DNA of 64,000 nt from Panaeolus papilionaceus (lineage: Eukaryota; Basidiomycota; Agaricomycetes; Agaricales), in assembly GCA_015501605.1 (NCBI GenBank), contig JADNRZ010000001.1, positions 248,001 through 312,000 on the forward strand, read 5' to 3'. Below the pieces are notes generated by a model. It saw nothing but the letters and a program-made list of their open reading frames with translations, ran no database searches and was not told where the DNA came from. Both the position numbers and the translations under genes were made by a program. This document shows, one piece after another, positions 11,666 to 23,726 of this stretch; within the stretch, counting starts at the first letter, position 1; the number at the start of each line of letters is the position of its first letter.

Positions 11666-14600
11666 CGGGGTATGTAATTACCAGCCCGTAGGCTTGCTGA
11701 TGGTGATAAGAAGGGTGCTGGTATCATCGTGATATCGTCTCCGTCATCCTCGAACCCTTTTGTTTGTACACTAGGAATAACCCGTAACCCACCCGCAGCC
11801 AAACATTATCATGTGATGCCGACCTAATATAGGGGCTTCTCGATTGTCAGCTCGATGTTCCTCCGACGTCGACGCTACTTCGACTACTTCAATTTGGTGC
11901 TAAGTGTTTCCCCCGGAGAATTATTAGAGTCATACCAAAAGCCCTGTGCCATTGAATAAACAGTACTAGTACTGCAATTTCGTGACTCGGTAACTGCTAC
12001 TCCTAACTACACGCAAAAAGCACAACCAGTTCCATGGAATAATCATCGGGCGAATGGAATAAACACAATCTTAGTCAATACTGAGCTCTCTGAAAAATTT
12101 AATTCAATATATGTTACGCATCACTCGTGCCGTGAGGTGCTATTCATGAGATGCAGCTAACTGTCGGTGGCGCGGCACCGTCACGGTGCTTTGGGCCCTG
12201 CCGCGACCAGGCACATCGCACAGCATCAATATGACTCTTCACTGAGGCCACCTGTGAGGCGAATCCTTTCCAAACGCACTTTCACGAGCTCTTCGGTTTG
12301 AATAACCACGGCCAAATTCGGGCCTGGCTGCGTCGGGAACGATAATTGTGTTGAAGTCGGTGTGACTAATGCAACGACAAACGAGAAAGATGCTGACTCG
12401 GTCTCAGCAGCTCAGTAAGACGCAATTCGTCTACGCGTCGAGCGGCACTCGCACAGTCGAAGTATCGACGATCTCGGGAAGCCAGAATTCTAAATCTTAC
12501 AGGAAATATGGGAAAGGGCATCCTATGTCGGGTATCGTGCTGTGTTTCTTTCGTTTATCCCAAGCCGCAGCTTCACCTTGCTTAGAATACAGCTTACAGG
12601 CGATAACCAAGCAAAGCACTGTTTAGCAATAAACGGATCGACATACATCCCGTGCCGAGGACGACCGACTCCGCGCCTCTCAAGGTAGTTTGGGGAACGC
12701 GGATCAAAAATCAAAATGCATGGTGACGATTCGAAGCAGTTCGAAGCCAGGGAAGGGGATAGCGATAAGTATGAAGCGGGGTAGGCACCGGTATGGAGAA
12801 GCGGCCAATCGGATGAGACCTTACTTATCGATATCGCAGTTATCTGTCGTACTTACTAGTGTAAGCACTCACCCATGCGCATTTGAAAGCCGATGAACAC
12901 CGGAGAACGCAGATGGACTCCAGGACCGATAGAAGGAGCCTGACGGATTCGGTGCACAGCACGAGCGGAACGCGATGCGAGACTGCATCCAGCCAATCAT
13001 TGCCCAGTATGGATTAAAATAGGGGGACGATTCAATTAATGTTAACTGTAATGTATGTACCATGCCCGCACCGAGGTGCGTCTGATTCAGAGCTTCGGGG
13101 TGTGTGGCCGAGGCCAGTTCCCTCGGGGTACAGTCAGTATGTCCCTCATGATGTGCTCGTGCAATGCATGACCTTCGCCTTGCATTAGCCGTAAATTTTA
13201 AGATTCAACTTCATAGTTACGCCGCTCACGGTTCAAAGTTAAACCCAAATCAAAAATTCAGAGTCAGCTGTAATCCATGGACCATTAAGTTCCATTCGAA
13301 ATCGATACCTCCACCTTCATGCCCGTGAAACGGCAGTGGGTCAACTTTGATTATTGATGTAAGTTTTGCAGTATTCTTCTCGTTGATGTCCGATTCTTTC
13401 GAACGCTAACGCAGAATTCTGGGTGTCTGGGTGTGGATGGGATAGGGCACGGTGACTCTTCGGCGAAACATGTCTGTAGAGTGTTAGGCTATAACATATA
13501 CGTACAATTGAGGCATTTTTGGCAGAGCCAGACTTAGTAGGGATAGTCATCGATTCATCATGATCATTCATCAATGACTACAAAATCATCAGTGCGCACC
13601 CGTCGTATGTCGTCTTCTCCTTCGCGCCCGAATCCTAAAAATAGCTCATCGAATCCCGACACCGGAGTCGGGAGTCGGGAGTCAGGGTCTTGCCTCAAAT
13701 AGCACAGCTCGGTGGGATGAGGCATTTTCACTAACAACACACAACGGAGTCGGGGTCGTGCAACCGAATGTTATTCCAATGTTAGCTTATGCATTAGTAG
13801 TGATGTGTAAGTAAAGAACGTTACCCCGCAGTAGACGCCGAAAGGCTCGAAGTGTGACATTATTGAGTGAGCGCAGTCGTGTCAGTGCTATCATTATTAA
13901 TATCGCTTACGATTATGTGCATGTATGAAAAGAAGACCAATGTGGTATACGGAGCGCCCATATACTAATTATTGACGTCTTGAAATAACTTGTGTGTGCA
14001 CCCTGTCTGATCATTGCGTTACATACTTGGCTACCCACCTCGTGCAATCCTACATGAGCGCTGAACGTCAAATCGCTTCTGTGCATATTCATTAGCTCAA
14101 TACTGCATGTCATGATAGAGGATATCACCACGTTCTTCGGAGCGCCCATGCATAGGGGGACCCTGTGAGGCGACCCAAGTTCCAACGGCCTATTTCGTCG
14201 GCCTCTAAAAACATTCTACCCATCAGCTCAGTAAGTGTTAATTGCATATGTTACCCGAGCAGCCTGGTATAGCATTCTCGATGATTCCATCAAGATAAGG
14301 TGAGTACATTCGTCCTTTGATAACGGATGGACAGAACCAAAAAGAATGGGACTGAGAGTGGAGAATAGCATTCGTTCGTGGATCATCGGAGCCTTACCTA
14401 GATGATGGATGAGCTACAAGCTTGAGCGCCTCCGAGGATTCAGAAGCACTGACACTGCACTCGCTGAATAACGTCAACAGCTACTGCACCTCTCCGCGAA
14501 ATCAAATATTGGTGCCAGTGCCAGTGTGGCGTTGGCAGCCCATCGAATTCGAATTACCACTCACGGTGCATCAACCTAAAATCCAGCATTGCATCAGATC

Positions 14601-17600
14601 AGATGCAAAAAGTGCAATAACTAAGTCTAGTTATCGACGTCATGATCCTGGATTTCTGATGATAATGGCACGAATTGGCATTGGTGGACTGTATATCGAG
14701 GGCGTGAGCGCTCGATGACGATTAGAACCTTCGGTATATCGGAGTCTTGCGTGGATCAGTTACAGGCTTGAGCGCCTCCGAGGTGCATCGACACCATTAT
14801 GCTCCACTGAGCCCACTGAATCGAATAACGTCAACAGTTCACTGCACCTCTCCACACATTCAAATACCGCTATCGGTGTGGCGCTGCAAGCTTGGAAAGC
14901 CATCGAATCCCATCGAATCCCATCGAATTCGAAGTGCCAGTCACAGTACATCAACTCAAAACCAAGTATAGCATCAGCATCAAATTCCTTCCCGCTATTA
15001 TTGATTCTTCCAGTTATCGACGTCATGATCCTGGATTCAATTTTTGATGATGCCTTGAACTGATCAATGACCAAGCGAATCCTCTGTGAGAGTCACCGGG
15101 TAAACTGGAGGCCGGGGCCGTAAGTGCTCGACACCGATAGAGCCTTCGACACAGCTGCGCATAGGTAAAACACAGGGCCACGGTCGTTCTGTGATGGTCG
15201 ATGGCCTTCGTCCGAGGATCTTTGTCCTCATCTACATATCAGTGTTAAGGTTATGGCCTCCTGCGTTCCTAATAGAGAACTTGCTTGTGATACGGACCCA
15301 TATCGATGGAATAAGGTGAGTAACTCGAACTACGCCGTATCTATGTTTCAAGAGTACAGGGAAATGATCTAGGTTACAAGGTATGAGCGCAGTAGAGCAC
15401 TTACCTACCATCGCTAATTCCATTAGCAATATACTATTATAGCTAGTTCGAGCACTGATCGCTGCATGACTACTTCTGATCCTCCGCTCTCAACAACCCA
15501 ATTGTAGGCTATCTTTCTCTCCAGCTCCAGCCCAAATCCACCAAGCCAACCGACTATACGAGTACTAGAACTGATATTTCGAATATTAATAGCCTTCGCT
15601 CTCGCGGAGTTCCGTTCACACCGCGCTCAAGTTGGTGGTCTATCTTGCCTAATTAAAGCAACTCGTTCTTGGGCTTCCATGCTTTCATGCTATTTCCTCA
15701 CTTATAATTACTATTCTACATCGCTAGCTATAAATAGAGATCATCAGGGTGCCACTGTTGGTTGCATATAGAGAGGCCGCGTGGTGTGGTGTCTTGAATC
15801 GTGTTGGAGGATGACACTTGCCCGACCAGTGTAGCGCGAAGCGTGAAGTTTTGGCAGGCCCTTGACAGATCGGTGGTGGTGGTTGGGGCGTATCATAATC
15901 TAACTAGCTAGTGTCTGTCGACCTAGTTGAGTGTTGACAACTAGATTATGTATGATGAGTAAGTAAGACACTGGCAGCAGCAGATTGCATTCGCAACGCC
16001 GACACAAGTCTTAGCTCACGCGCTCGCCGTTCAACGTTTCAACCCTCAGGAATAGTAGCCGTTTGGGGTATCGCTATCACACGCGCGTCAACTTTTTACT
16101 TATAATTAAGCTATCGCATCGCATCGCACTTTCGAGACTAGAGTGGTGCGATAATGCTCGTGAATACCTATAAAGCTATTTTATTTTTATACTGTATATC
16201 CACGCACTGGCGTTTGACCTATTTTTACACAAGGACTGGGCCTTTGGTGAGAACTTGCAAAGAGGCGTGAGTACGATGAAGATGAGTGGGTGCGTTGATG
16301 AAACTTAACGATGTGGGGTCCATGGGATCTCTTCGAATTGGAAGCCGTAGCTCAGTCCAACCAGAACAGTGAACACTGACAGTTCGTTGCATGGGCATCA
16401 CATGGTCCATGCAAATGCACTACCGAAGAGCTTATTTTAGGTTTACTGATAGATAGATAAGTGAATAGATAGATTCGGACGGCACAATAACCTCCAGGTT
16501 CGTTCAAGTAGGTAAAGATCTGGCTTGCTCTTGTGTGTTCATGCGAACAAGCAGCACCACATCTCTAATTCAATCGAATCAATTTCATCAACCAAAACTA
16601 CGCAGCCATCACCCGGCCAGCAGAGAGAAGGAGATTGAAATCAGTCATTTGGCACTGCTTGAATCTGCACGCCTTCGTTTTCTCACTGTTGCGATGATTG
16701 AACGTTAACTCGAACTCTATTGGATGAATGAATTCGGCATAGCAGGTTTCTCCAATGTTTCTGCGCAGGCAGGCAGTATAGTATACTTAGTATGTAATAT
16801 GTACCCTATTGCATGCTTCTTGGCCGCCACACATCTGTGTTTCAGGGAGTCGGTGCTGAGATGGTATGCACGCCTGCAGGCTGGAGGAGCGTCGGAGGGT
16901 GCGGACGGGTATCGTACAACCGCAGAACCGATGTTTAAAGTGTTTTATCATGTATTGTGTTGTACTATGTGTATTGACTGAGGGTTTGAGACCGGGGGAA
17001 AGGTGATGGGGAAATGCGATGGGGTTTGATACAACAAGCCATGGGCAGTGATTGCGGTGCTGATCCTGATAGTCTTGGGCCGTGGTGGAACCGACGACAG
17101 GGCGTGTTTGCCCCTGCATCGATTCGATTCGATGGAATGGCGTAAATACACATGCACTCTTCAGGTAGAGACTGCTCACGTCCTGTATCTGAATCTTATT
17201 TAGGACAAGGATACTTGCGAAAATGATAGCATGTTATTAGGGACGCATTTGGCAGGGATGATTTTCGATCGAGGGTTGCGCATCGGAGCCATGAAAGGAC
17301 AAGGCCTTCATTGTTACTCAACGCGACACACACTAGAAGCGACGTTCCCGGAGGAACGCAAGAGAAGTGAGGGAAAAGGCGACATAGAGCGGGAAAGCCG
17401 AGCGCATCAATGCAACAGACCGAGATCTTGTTGGGAATCTCAGCAGTAGATTTACCGCAATGGATAAAAATGGGAACAGTGCCATTGCCCTTGATGTCAG
17501 GTTTGTGCACGAGAGAGGCGGTGCATGAGTTAAGATCCCGTCCACTCGGATCTGAACTGTTCGGGAATTGGAGTCGTATGATTACATAAATCTGATTTTA

Positions 17601-17816
17601 TTGGGATTTGTTGGTGTTGTGTTACAGCCCGACGAGTTCGTGAGGAATTGAAATGTCGAGGTTGTCGGAGAAATTGGATTACGATTGACCCACCTCTCAA
17701 CTCAAAGATCATTCAAATAGCCCAGCGCTTTTCAGTTTGGCTATTCCGTTGCACATTTACCCCCGACGACTTTACACATTATTTCACATCCCTTCTCCTT
17801 ATAATTATTTTTAACA
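11666..17816. other. 6.1-kb region without recognisable genes
   Basis: No frame here shows family motifs, codon-consistent splicing or paralogy. Visible structure: the F-box D promoter block at about 11749-11840; a short CCGGAGTCGGGAGTCGGGAG repeat near 13660-13690; a diverged 300-bp direct duplication at 14400-15055; GATA-type simple repeats at 16447-16475; and the leader of the F-box/LRR gene near 17700-17816. Frames of 90-137 codons in this region overlap each other on both strands and look like chance. Confidence 0.45.
14401..15055 (+). repeat. diverged direct (tandem) duplication, two units of about 300 bp
   Basis: Unit 1 (about 14405-14665) and unit 2 (about 14755-15050) share a series of matching blocks in the same order: TTGAGCGCCTCCGAGG, ATAACGTCAACAG, CACTGCACCTCTCC, a CCATCGAATTCGAA block, GCATCA and TTATCGACGTCATGATCCTGGATT. 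Unit 2 also contains a threefold CATCGAATCC repeat at about 14901-14930. No coding potential is evident in either unit. Confidence 0.7.
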
Positions 17817-19617
17817 ATGTCCTCTACTGTCGCACCATCATGGCATACACTCCCTATCGAAATGAAGTGGACTATCATCGAGTCTTTGGAAGATGAAGAT
17901 GTCAAGTCCCTATCCATGGTCGACCAAAAAAGCTATCAAGCTTGTGTTCCGTCGCGCTTCAAGGTGAGCAAGTCGAATTTGATTTTCTTCTCTTCCTTTC
18001 CTTGGGTCGACCGACGCTAGAACCACAATAAATTTCTAACTTTATTTGATTTTTATTTATTTATTAGAACGTCAAGTTGGACTCGTTCGACGCAATCGTT
18101 CAGTTCCTCGAAAACGTTCCCAGAAGCTACTGTTCTTACATTGAACACCTTGACCTCTGCACAAAGGATGATGCCGCCGCCATCACTGCCACCACTACCA
18201 CCACGAGCCCCACCCCACGTGTCCGTGCAGATCAGGTCATCGCCCTCCTCTCAGCCTCCCCTCGCCTGTCCAGCCTCAATCTTCGCATCGTCGGCTCTCT
18301 CGACAAGAGCATCGTCGCACCTTTCCCTTTCCTGAACAATCTCCAGCACCTTAGCATTGCCAACTGTGGAGACGAGCATAAATCGCCATTGTAAGTAAAA
18401 TTCTATTTTTGTACATTTCCCGAAGGCGGCGGGGAACTAATTTTTTCTTGCTTTGTGTTTCAAGGAGCGAGAGGCTTGTATTGGCAATCGCACTTTCTAC
18501 GCCCTATCTCTCCGAGTTATCGCTCGACAGAATCACCCGAAGCCGCCTCCATGCTCCCGAACTCGAGGGCGCTTTCCCCCTCGTTCCATTGGCTTTGAAC
18601 GATGAAGACATCACAGTTGCTTCATCCTGCACTAAGAGGAACGTCAATGATATCCCTTTGAACCTTCCTTCTCTCCTCCGCATCCCTACGCTCTCCAAGC
18701 TCACCATCAAAGACACCCACCTCGGTGATCCCAGCTGGACAACCACCCCCGTCGACTGCCGCCTCCAAGTCCTCGACCTCGGAAGCTGCTATCACGCCGA
18801 CCCCGGATTCAACTCTCGCTGCACCGAGCGCATCATGAGCGCCGTCGGCCCCTCCGTGTCCGAATTCTCCCTCACATCCGCTCTCCCTACCACCGCTACA
18901 AATACAACAACCAGCTTCACCATCAACACCAACGTCTCCTCCGCCAAGAGCAAGCCCACCCCTCTCCCCCGTCTGCGCAAGCTCCACATCTCGCCTTATT
19001 TCCCCGTGGACAGGGTCGTCGAGACCGTGTCGCATCTCGCCGGATCTCCTGTTGAGAGGATCTCGGTGCAGTGTTTCAAAGATGACGTTGTGGAGATGTG
19101 TGAGGCGCTCGAAGAGTTCCTGTCTCTGCGCGTGGAGAAGGGTGAGGAATTCTACGGCAACCTGAAGAGAATCGACGTCGTCAGCGTCGCTGCGCCCGTG
19201 CCTACCCCAGGAGGAGAGGAGGAGGAGCCCGTTGATGAGGAGGAGGAAGACGAGGAGGAGAAGGAGGAGCGCAAGAAGGCGGCGATGAGGCTGCAGTGCC
19301 TGTGCAAGGACCTAAAGCTCGCGAGTGTCGTCGGCCAAAAGACCGTAGAGAAAAGGGTGAAGCGCACCGGGTCTCTCTCTGGGAGGTTCCCTATCCGCTC
19401 CTCGTCCTTCCATAGTTTTGCGTCGCCTGTTTCTGCACTCCCCGACACTGCCGTGCGAAGCATTGGCAGGCCCAGGAGGAGCAGTGTTGCCTGCTTTGCT
19501 ACTGGTGCACTTGTTGAGGACCCGTTGGAGATGGACGACAAGGAGCTTGAGGCGCTGGAGAAGATGAAGAAAATGGCAGGTGCCACTACTAAGGCGAGGT
19601 CGATGACTTTGCATTAA
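17817..19617 (+). CDS. F-box/LRR-like protein with acidic insert
   Basis: Three exons (17817-17963, 18068-18390, 18465-19617) encode 540 residues. The N-terminus LPIEMKWTIIESLEDEDVKS fits an F-box. Then come leucine-rich segments (IEHLDL, LSSLNLRIV, LQHLSIANC, LSELSLDRI, LSKLTIKD, LQVLDLGSC, LRKLHISPY) spaced 25-40 residues apart, as in the degenerate LRR solenoids of fungal F-box proteins. Near residue 410 is a strongly acidic tract of Glu runs with one Asp, followed by a basic, Ser/Arg-rich C-terminus. Unlike the small F-box-like family nearby it has a long third exon of 1153 nt and GC-rich codon use, so it belongs to a different, single-copy family. SCF adaptor function is inferred. The intron upstream of 18068 ends in a standard TTATTAG acceptor. 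Confidence 0.8.
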
Positions 19618-20795
19618 GCAATTCCAATTCCAACCATTGGAATTCAGCAATACTTTCTGTCTTTACTTTGGGTTTTACGTCGACTTTGATTCCCTCATTG
19701 GTATACCATAATTATTTTTTTCGGGTTTCTATATCATTATCATCCTTCACTTCTTTTCGTTCTTTCATCCTCGTTATCCTCTTTATTCTTTTTTACTGTT
19801 GTTATTGGCAGCATAGTTGGCGCAGTTACTGCGCCAGCCCAAGTACATTCGTAGATAGTACCCCCACCTCAAGTGGACGATGAATAGTGCATTATTAGTA
19901 TTACATATCTTATCTTAATCCTCTCTCTTGAGTTTTTACTCACTTATGTAGTGTATATTTCATATAATTAAAATCAAAAAGTTGAAATTTTTTCATAAAA
20001 CTTGGGGGATATTCGACGATGTCTGATGACAATCATAACCATCAAAGCAACACCACTAGCCTTCTGACCCGCAAACGACTCAAACCCCAGCGCCACAACC
20101 GCTCCGAAGTCTGAGCTTGGGCCGACTCCAACTTGATAACAGCGATGATACGCCTACGTCTACATATGGACGTAGACTGAAATCCGACTCCGTCTACCCC
20201 CCGATACCCAACGGAACGAACATATTTAATGTGCTGCGGGGTCAATGGGCTCGATTTTACTTCGAGTGAGGTTATAGTAGTCCGACATCATGAAATTCTG
20301 ATCATGATCAGTTACTCAGTTACTTACTTACTTACTTATCGGCGCGCGCAGTTCAGGTAGTGAATTTATTTTTACTCGAGTTCAGTTCTAATGATATGAT
20401 ACTTATGATACTTATGACTGTAAGATGTATCAGGGTACTTGAGTATAATACAAGCGATATCCAAGTACACCCTCCCTCCCGCTCCGTGCAGGTCGCATGT
20501 CGAGTTTACTTACTTAGTCGAGGTGGCAATATAAAAACAACAACAGAATACCTGCGCGTCTGAACTTTAAAAAAGGGGCGTTATGGTATGCAGTTATGGT
20601 GAGTCGTGATGAAAAATTGAAATGTGGGATTCCGTGCTGAACGCTCCGCAGGGAACTCGTCACCAGCGTCCAAGTTAGGCGAAGACATGGATGATGATGT
20701 AAATTTGGACATGCCCTCTCAGAGTTGGAGAGAGTTAGAGTTTGTGGAGATGACTAGGGCAAACTCAATTTTGAATTCAAGAGCTCCAGTTTCCA
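19618..20795. other. intergenic, 3' flank of the F-box/LRR gene
   Basis: AT-rich with polypyrimidine stretches just after the stop, then a TTAC simple repeat at about 20311-20339. I see no gene. Confidence 0.4.
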
Positions 20796-21038
20796 GGGTG
20801 GGACGACGAGGAACGGTCACTGAGCAGAGCTGCACAGGATGACTCGAGAGTCGAGCCGCCCCTATTTTGATGAGCGGGTCATATGACTTTATGTAATTAA
20901 GCACGCCACGATCTTGTACAAACAATAGGGACCTGGACAGCCTTCATGATGCCCTTTCAGGTTTTTATCTTCGACCTCGAATAAATACGACGTTCTAAGG
21001 TTTCGACGACGAACCTTGACCTCCTAGACTTTTTAATT
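20796..21038 (+). promoter_or_regulatory. upstream region duplicated from the F-box E promoter
   Basis: This stretch and 21936-22168 share, in order, a GTGG.ACGA segment, TGAGCA..TG.GCA, GACTCGAG, GCCCCTATT, a TGTACAAA motif, CTTCGACCTCGAA and AATACGACGTTCT. One copy precedes the C2H2 gene at 21039, the other precedes F-box E at 22169, and both end at the respective start codon. It is therefore a tandem promoter duplication about 1.1 kb apart that drives two unrelated proteins. Confidence 0.65.
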
Positions 21039-21586
21039 ATGGACCAAAATCCATCTTCTTTCACCGATTACTCTCGATATATCTTTCCATCTAAGCCCCT
21101 CGACGTTCAGAGCACCTCCGTAGTTAGAGGGGACGTTGCTTCGAGCGTTATACAACTTTTCTCAGAGGCATATGTTACGGACACGTCTAGTATTGGCCCC
21201 AAATCCCATGAAGTCTTGTCCAACCTCGCTCAATATATCAACCGTCAGATGCCCGAAATACAGAGTTGGCTAATCGACAGTGCAAAAACCAAAATAGGCA
21301 CTGATGCAAACTGTCTCGCTGCGTCCCAGAGGAAACCCAAGGCAGCAGTGCGGCTCTATCCTTGCTACTGGTGCCTTCGCCCTTTCAGGACCAAAAATAA
21401 TTTGGGGAGTAGGTCAATTTAACAAAATGTTGTCAACACTAGCTCATGTCTGTTTCGCCAGATCATGTCAGAGCGCACATGAATCTGAAAATTTCCAGGT
21501 GCCCTTGTGGAATCGAGTCCACAAATGTAACCATTCCCAGACGTCACAGTGAAAGATGTAACGCGATTGCACAAGATGAACGTTGA
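21039..21586 (+). CDS. small C2H2 zinc-finger protein
   Basis: Two exons (21039-21408 and 21462-21586) give 164 residues. The single intron falls inside the finger; splicing produces CYWCLRPFRTKNNLGNHVRAH, written here as C-x2-C-x3-F-x5-L-x2-H-x3-H, a perfect classical C2H2 spacing at about residues 112-132. A second, less regular cluster follows (CPCG, then RRHSERC), so a C-x-C...H-x3-C zinc site is possible. The N-terminal 100 residues are Ser-rich without a domain I recognise. A DNA-binding role is likely from the finger. Neither exon alone shows the finger, which is why simple frame scanning misses it. The gene sits between the F-box/LRR gene and F-box E and uses a promoter copy of the latter. 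Confidence 0.78.
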
Positions 21587-22168
21587 CATTGAAAGAGATA
21601 GCCATCCTATTTCTGTTCACAGCTTTAATCGACCAACATATAATCAATTATGAGTTTGGATGTGTTGGTCGGACTTACTTTCCTGTACAGACAACCTGTT
21701 TACTATTACTGCTTTCCAGTTTGGGTTCTCCTGTCGTTCAAGTTTTTTTGTTCTTGCTTTGAAATATGCTCTCACTCGGACACCTACCCCTGCTAATCAA
21801 CCGCTATTCGATTGTTCTTCGTTGCTATCACAGTTGTGTAACCTCCTGCTATAGCTTTACTACGTAGATATGTCAGCGTTGCCCATACCTAACAATATAC
21901 ATAAATTGGACACAGAGTACCAGTTGAATATTTAGGGTGGTACGATGTGGGGTGGCACGGTGAGCATCTGTGCAGTATGACATTGACTCGAGCCCAAGCC
22001 CCTATTCTACTGATTTCCCGGAACTCATTTTATGAGCACAATCTTGTTTGGCTACCTTTGGTGTACAAATAAATCGACATAATCGGGTACACTGACAATA
22101 TTCAACTTTTTATCTCCGACCTCGAAGAAATACGACGTTCTGAAGCTTCGAGATTAAAGTCTGACCAA

Positions 22169-23433
22169 ATGCCTCCACTAATCATGGGTCAAATCCTGTC
22201 TTCACCCATAGACAACTCTCCTAACGCACCATCCGGCTCAGAATCTCAAATCGTGACCCATACGGATTCCGTCCTCCCCATCGAGCTCGAACGTCTCATC
22301 TTCGAACTAGCTTTTGATGCTGATGAGCCAGCTATAAACACCAAGCTCATTTTGGTATCGAAACGTGTTTATTCGTGGTATGTGCGTTTCGTCACACCGT
22401 CCCGGTTTCTCCTACCAAGCCCATAAATTGGGTGCTAATCAATTCAAATGCGCCCTCACATTTATCCATCCATCTATTCATTCATTCAACTAATTCTATT
22501 ACTTTACTCGTAGGCTGAAACCTATAATATACCGCACCTTCATTCAAATACTCATCAAAGCTCCCTACCCCGACTTTTCCAAAATCTCGCAGAACGCAGA
22601 CAACGATCTCCGAGACATATGCGCTCACGCACAATACATCATCATGGATCGTAGTCGACATAAGCACTCCGAAGTGCTCGAGCTTCTGGAGCGATGTCAG
22701 AACCTAGTGGATGTGTTGTGTTGGCGAGATATCCAGTTGCGTTTTGTGTGGAGTGCAATAAGCAAGTTGAAGCATCTACGGAGGCTTAGCGGGAACTTTT
22801 ATGCCATGTCGTCGGATCACCTCCGCACTGCAGCTTGGACTAGAGAGCTAACGCACCTGGTGCTGATATCGTACTATGGCGAGCAATGGAGACTTAAGCT
22901 AGACAAGGACCTACTCGACGCGTTGCCGAGTCTCACTCATCTCGGGTTGTTCGGCGTTGACGATATCAATATCAAGGTGTTAGGTGAATTGGTAAAGGAG
23001 TGCGGGTGGTTGAAAGTGCTGTTGTATTTCACGCCTGAAGATGAGGTGGCGGCTGATGAGATTGATCTGCCTGGCGTGGCATCGGTGTATGAGAAAGAGG
23101 AGAGGATGGTGGTGTTTAATGTGGAGGTGTATAACCCTGATGCGTGGATTGCTGGCACGAGGGGCAAGCCGGATGTGTGGAGGTGGGCAGAGGGGGTGGT
23201 ATTTGCGAGACGGAGTATGTTCTTTTCTTGGTTTACACTTGCGAATGCTTGGTTGATAGCTGATTTTCGATTGATACTTTTTAGATGGGTATTTCAAGTC
23301 TGAAGCGTATCTACAGAATTCGATAACCCAGGGTTTCCCCTGGCGAGAACATCTGACGGAGAAGGGGCTTGAGTGGTTCGAAGCGAACGCGCATATGCTT
23401 CAGATAGGGGTGGACAAGGACTCGAACCAATGA
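22169..23433 (+). CDS. F-box-like protein (F-box E)
   Basis: Exons 22169-22377, 22514-23214 and 23285-23433 encode 352 residues. The start is MPPLIMGQ; an internal Met five codons later is an alternative. The F-box-like motif LPIELERLIFELAFDADEP is followed by leucine-rich segments (LTHLVLI, LPSLTHLGLF, CGWLKVLLYF), the signature DAWIAGTRGKPDVWRWAEG and the C-terminal block FPWREHLTEKGLEWF. It is the plus-strand counterpart of F-box B. Together with the next gene it forms the duplicated E-G block. Codon usage and intron positions are the same as in the rest of the family. Confidence 0.82.
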
Positions 23434-23726
23434 TTTCTGTAATGAGAAATCACGATGTTGATGTGGCATTTAGTCCCACCCGTCCTTGGTTTTTTTATAA
23501 CCCATAGAAGACAACTGGTCGATAATTTATCTTTGAATCTGCTCAATAACGCTATTTAAAGATGGAATCGCAGTCTCAAGCAGCCAATCGGCGCAATGTT
23601 TGGCTGACTGTTTCTGCCCATCATCTGATCACGCCAGTGCGCTGTTTGGCAGTGAGTTTCTCATCTCACTAACCTTGACCAAAGACACAAGCAAGCAGAC
23701 AACGCTAAGCTCATAGAATACAGCTC

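Noticed and set aside
16787..17179. 130-codon minus-strand open frame
   Set aside because: Composition rich in His/Ser/Thr from AT-poor chance sequence, with overlapping frames on the same and opposite strands; no family similarity.
18622..19035. 137-codon minus-strand open frame rich in Gly
   Set aside because: Antisense shadow of the GC-rich third exon of the F-box/LRR gene.
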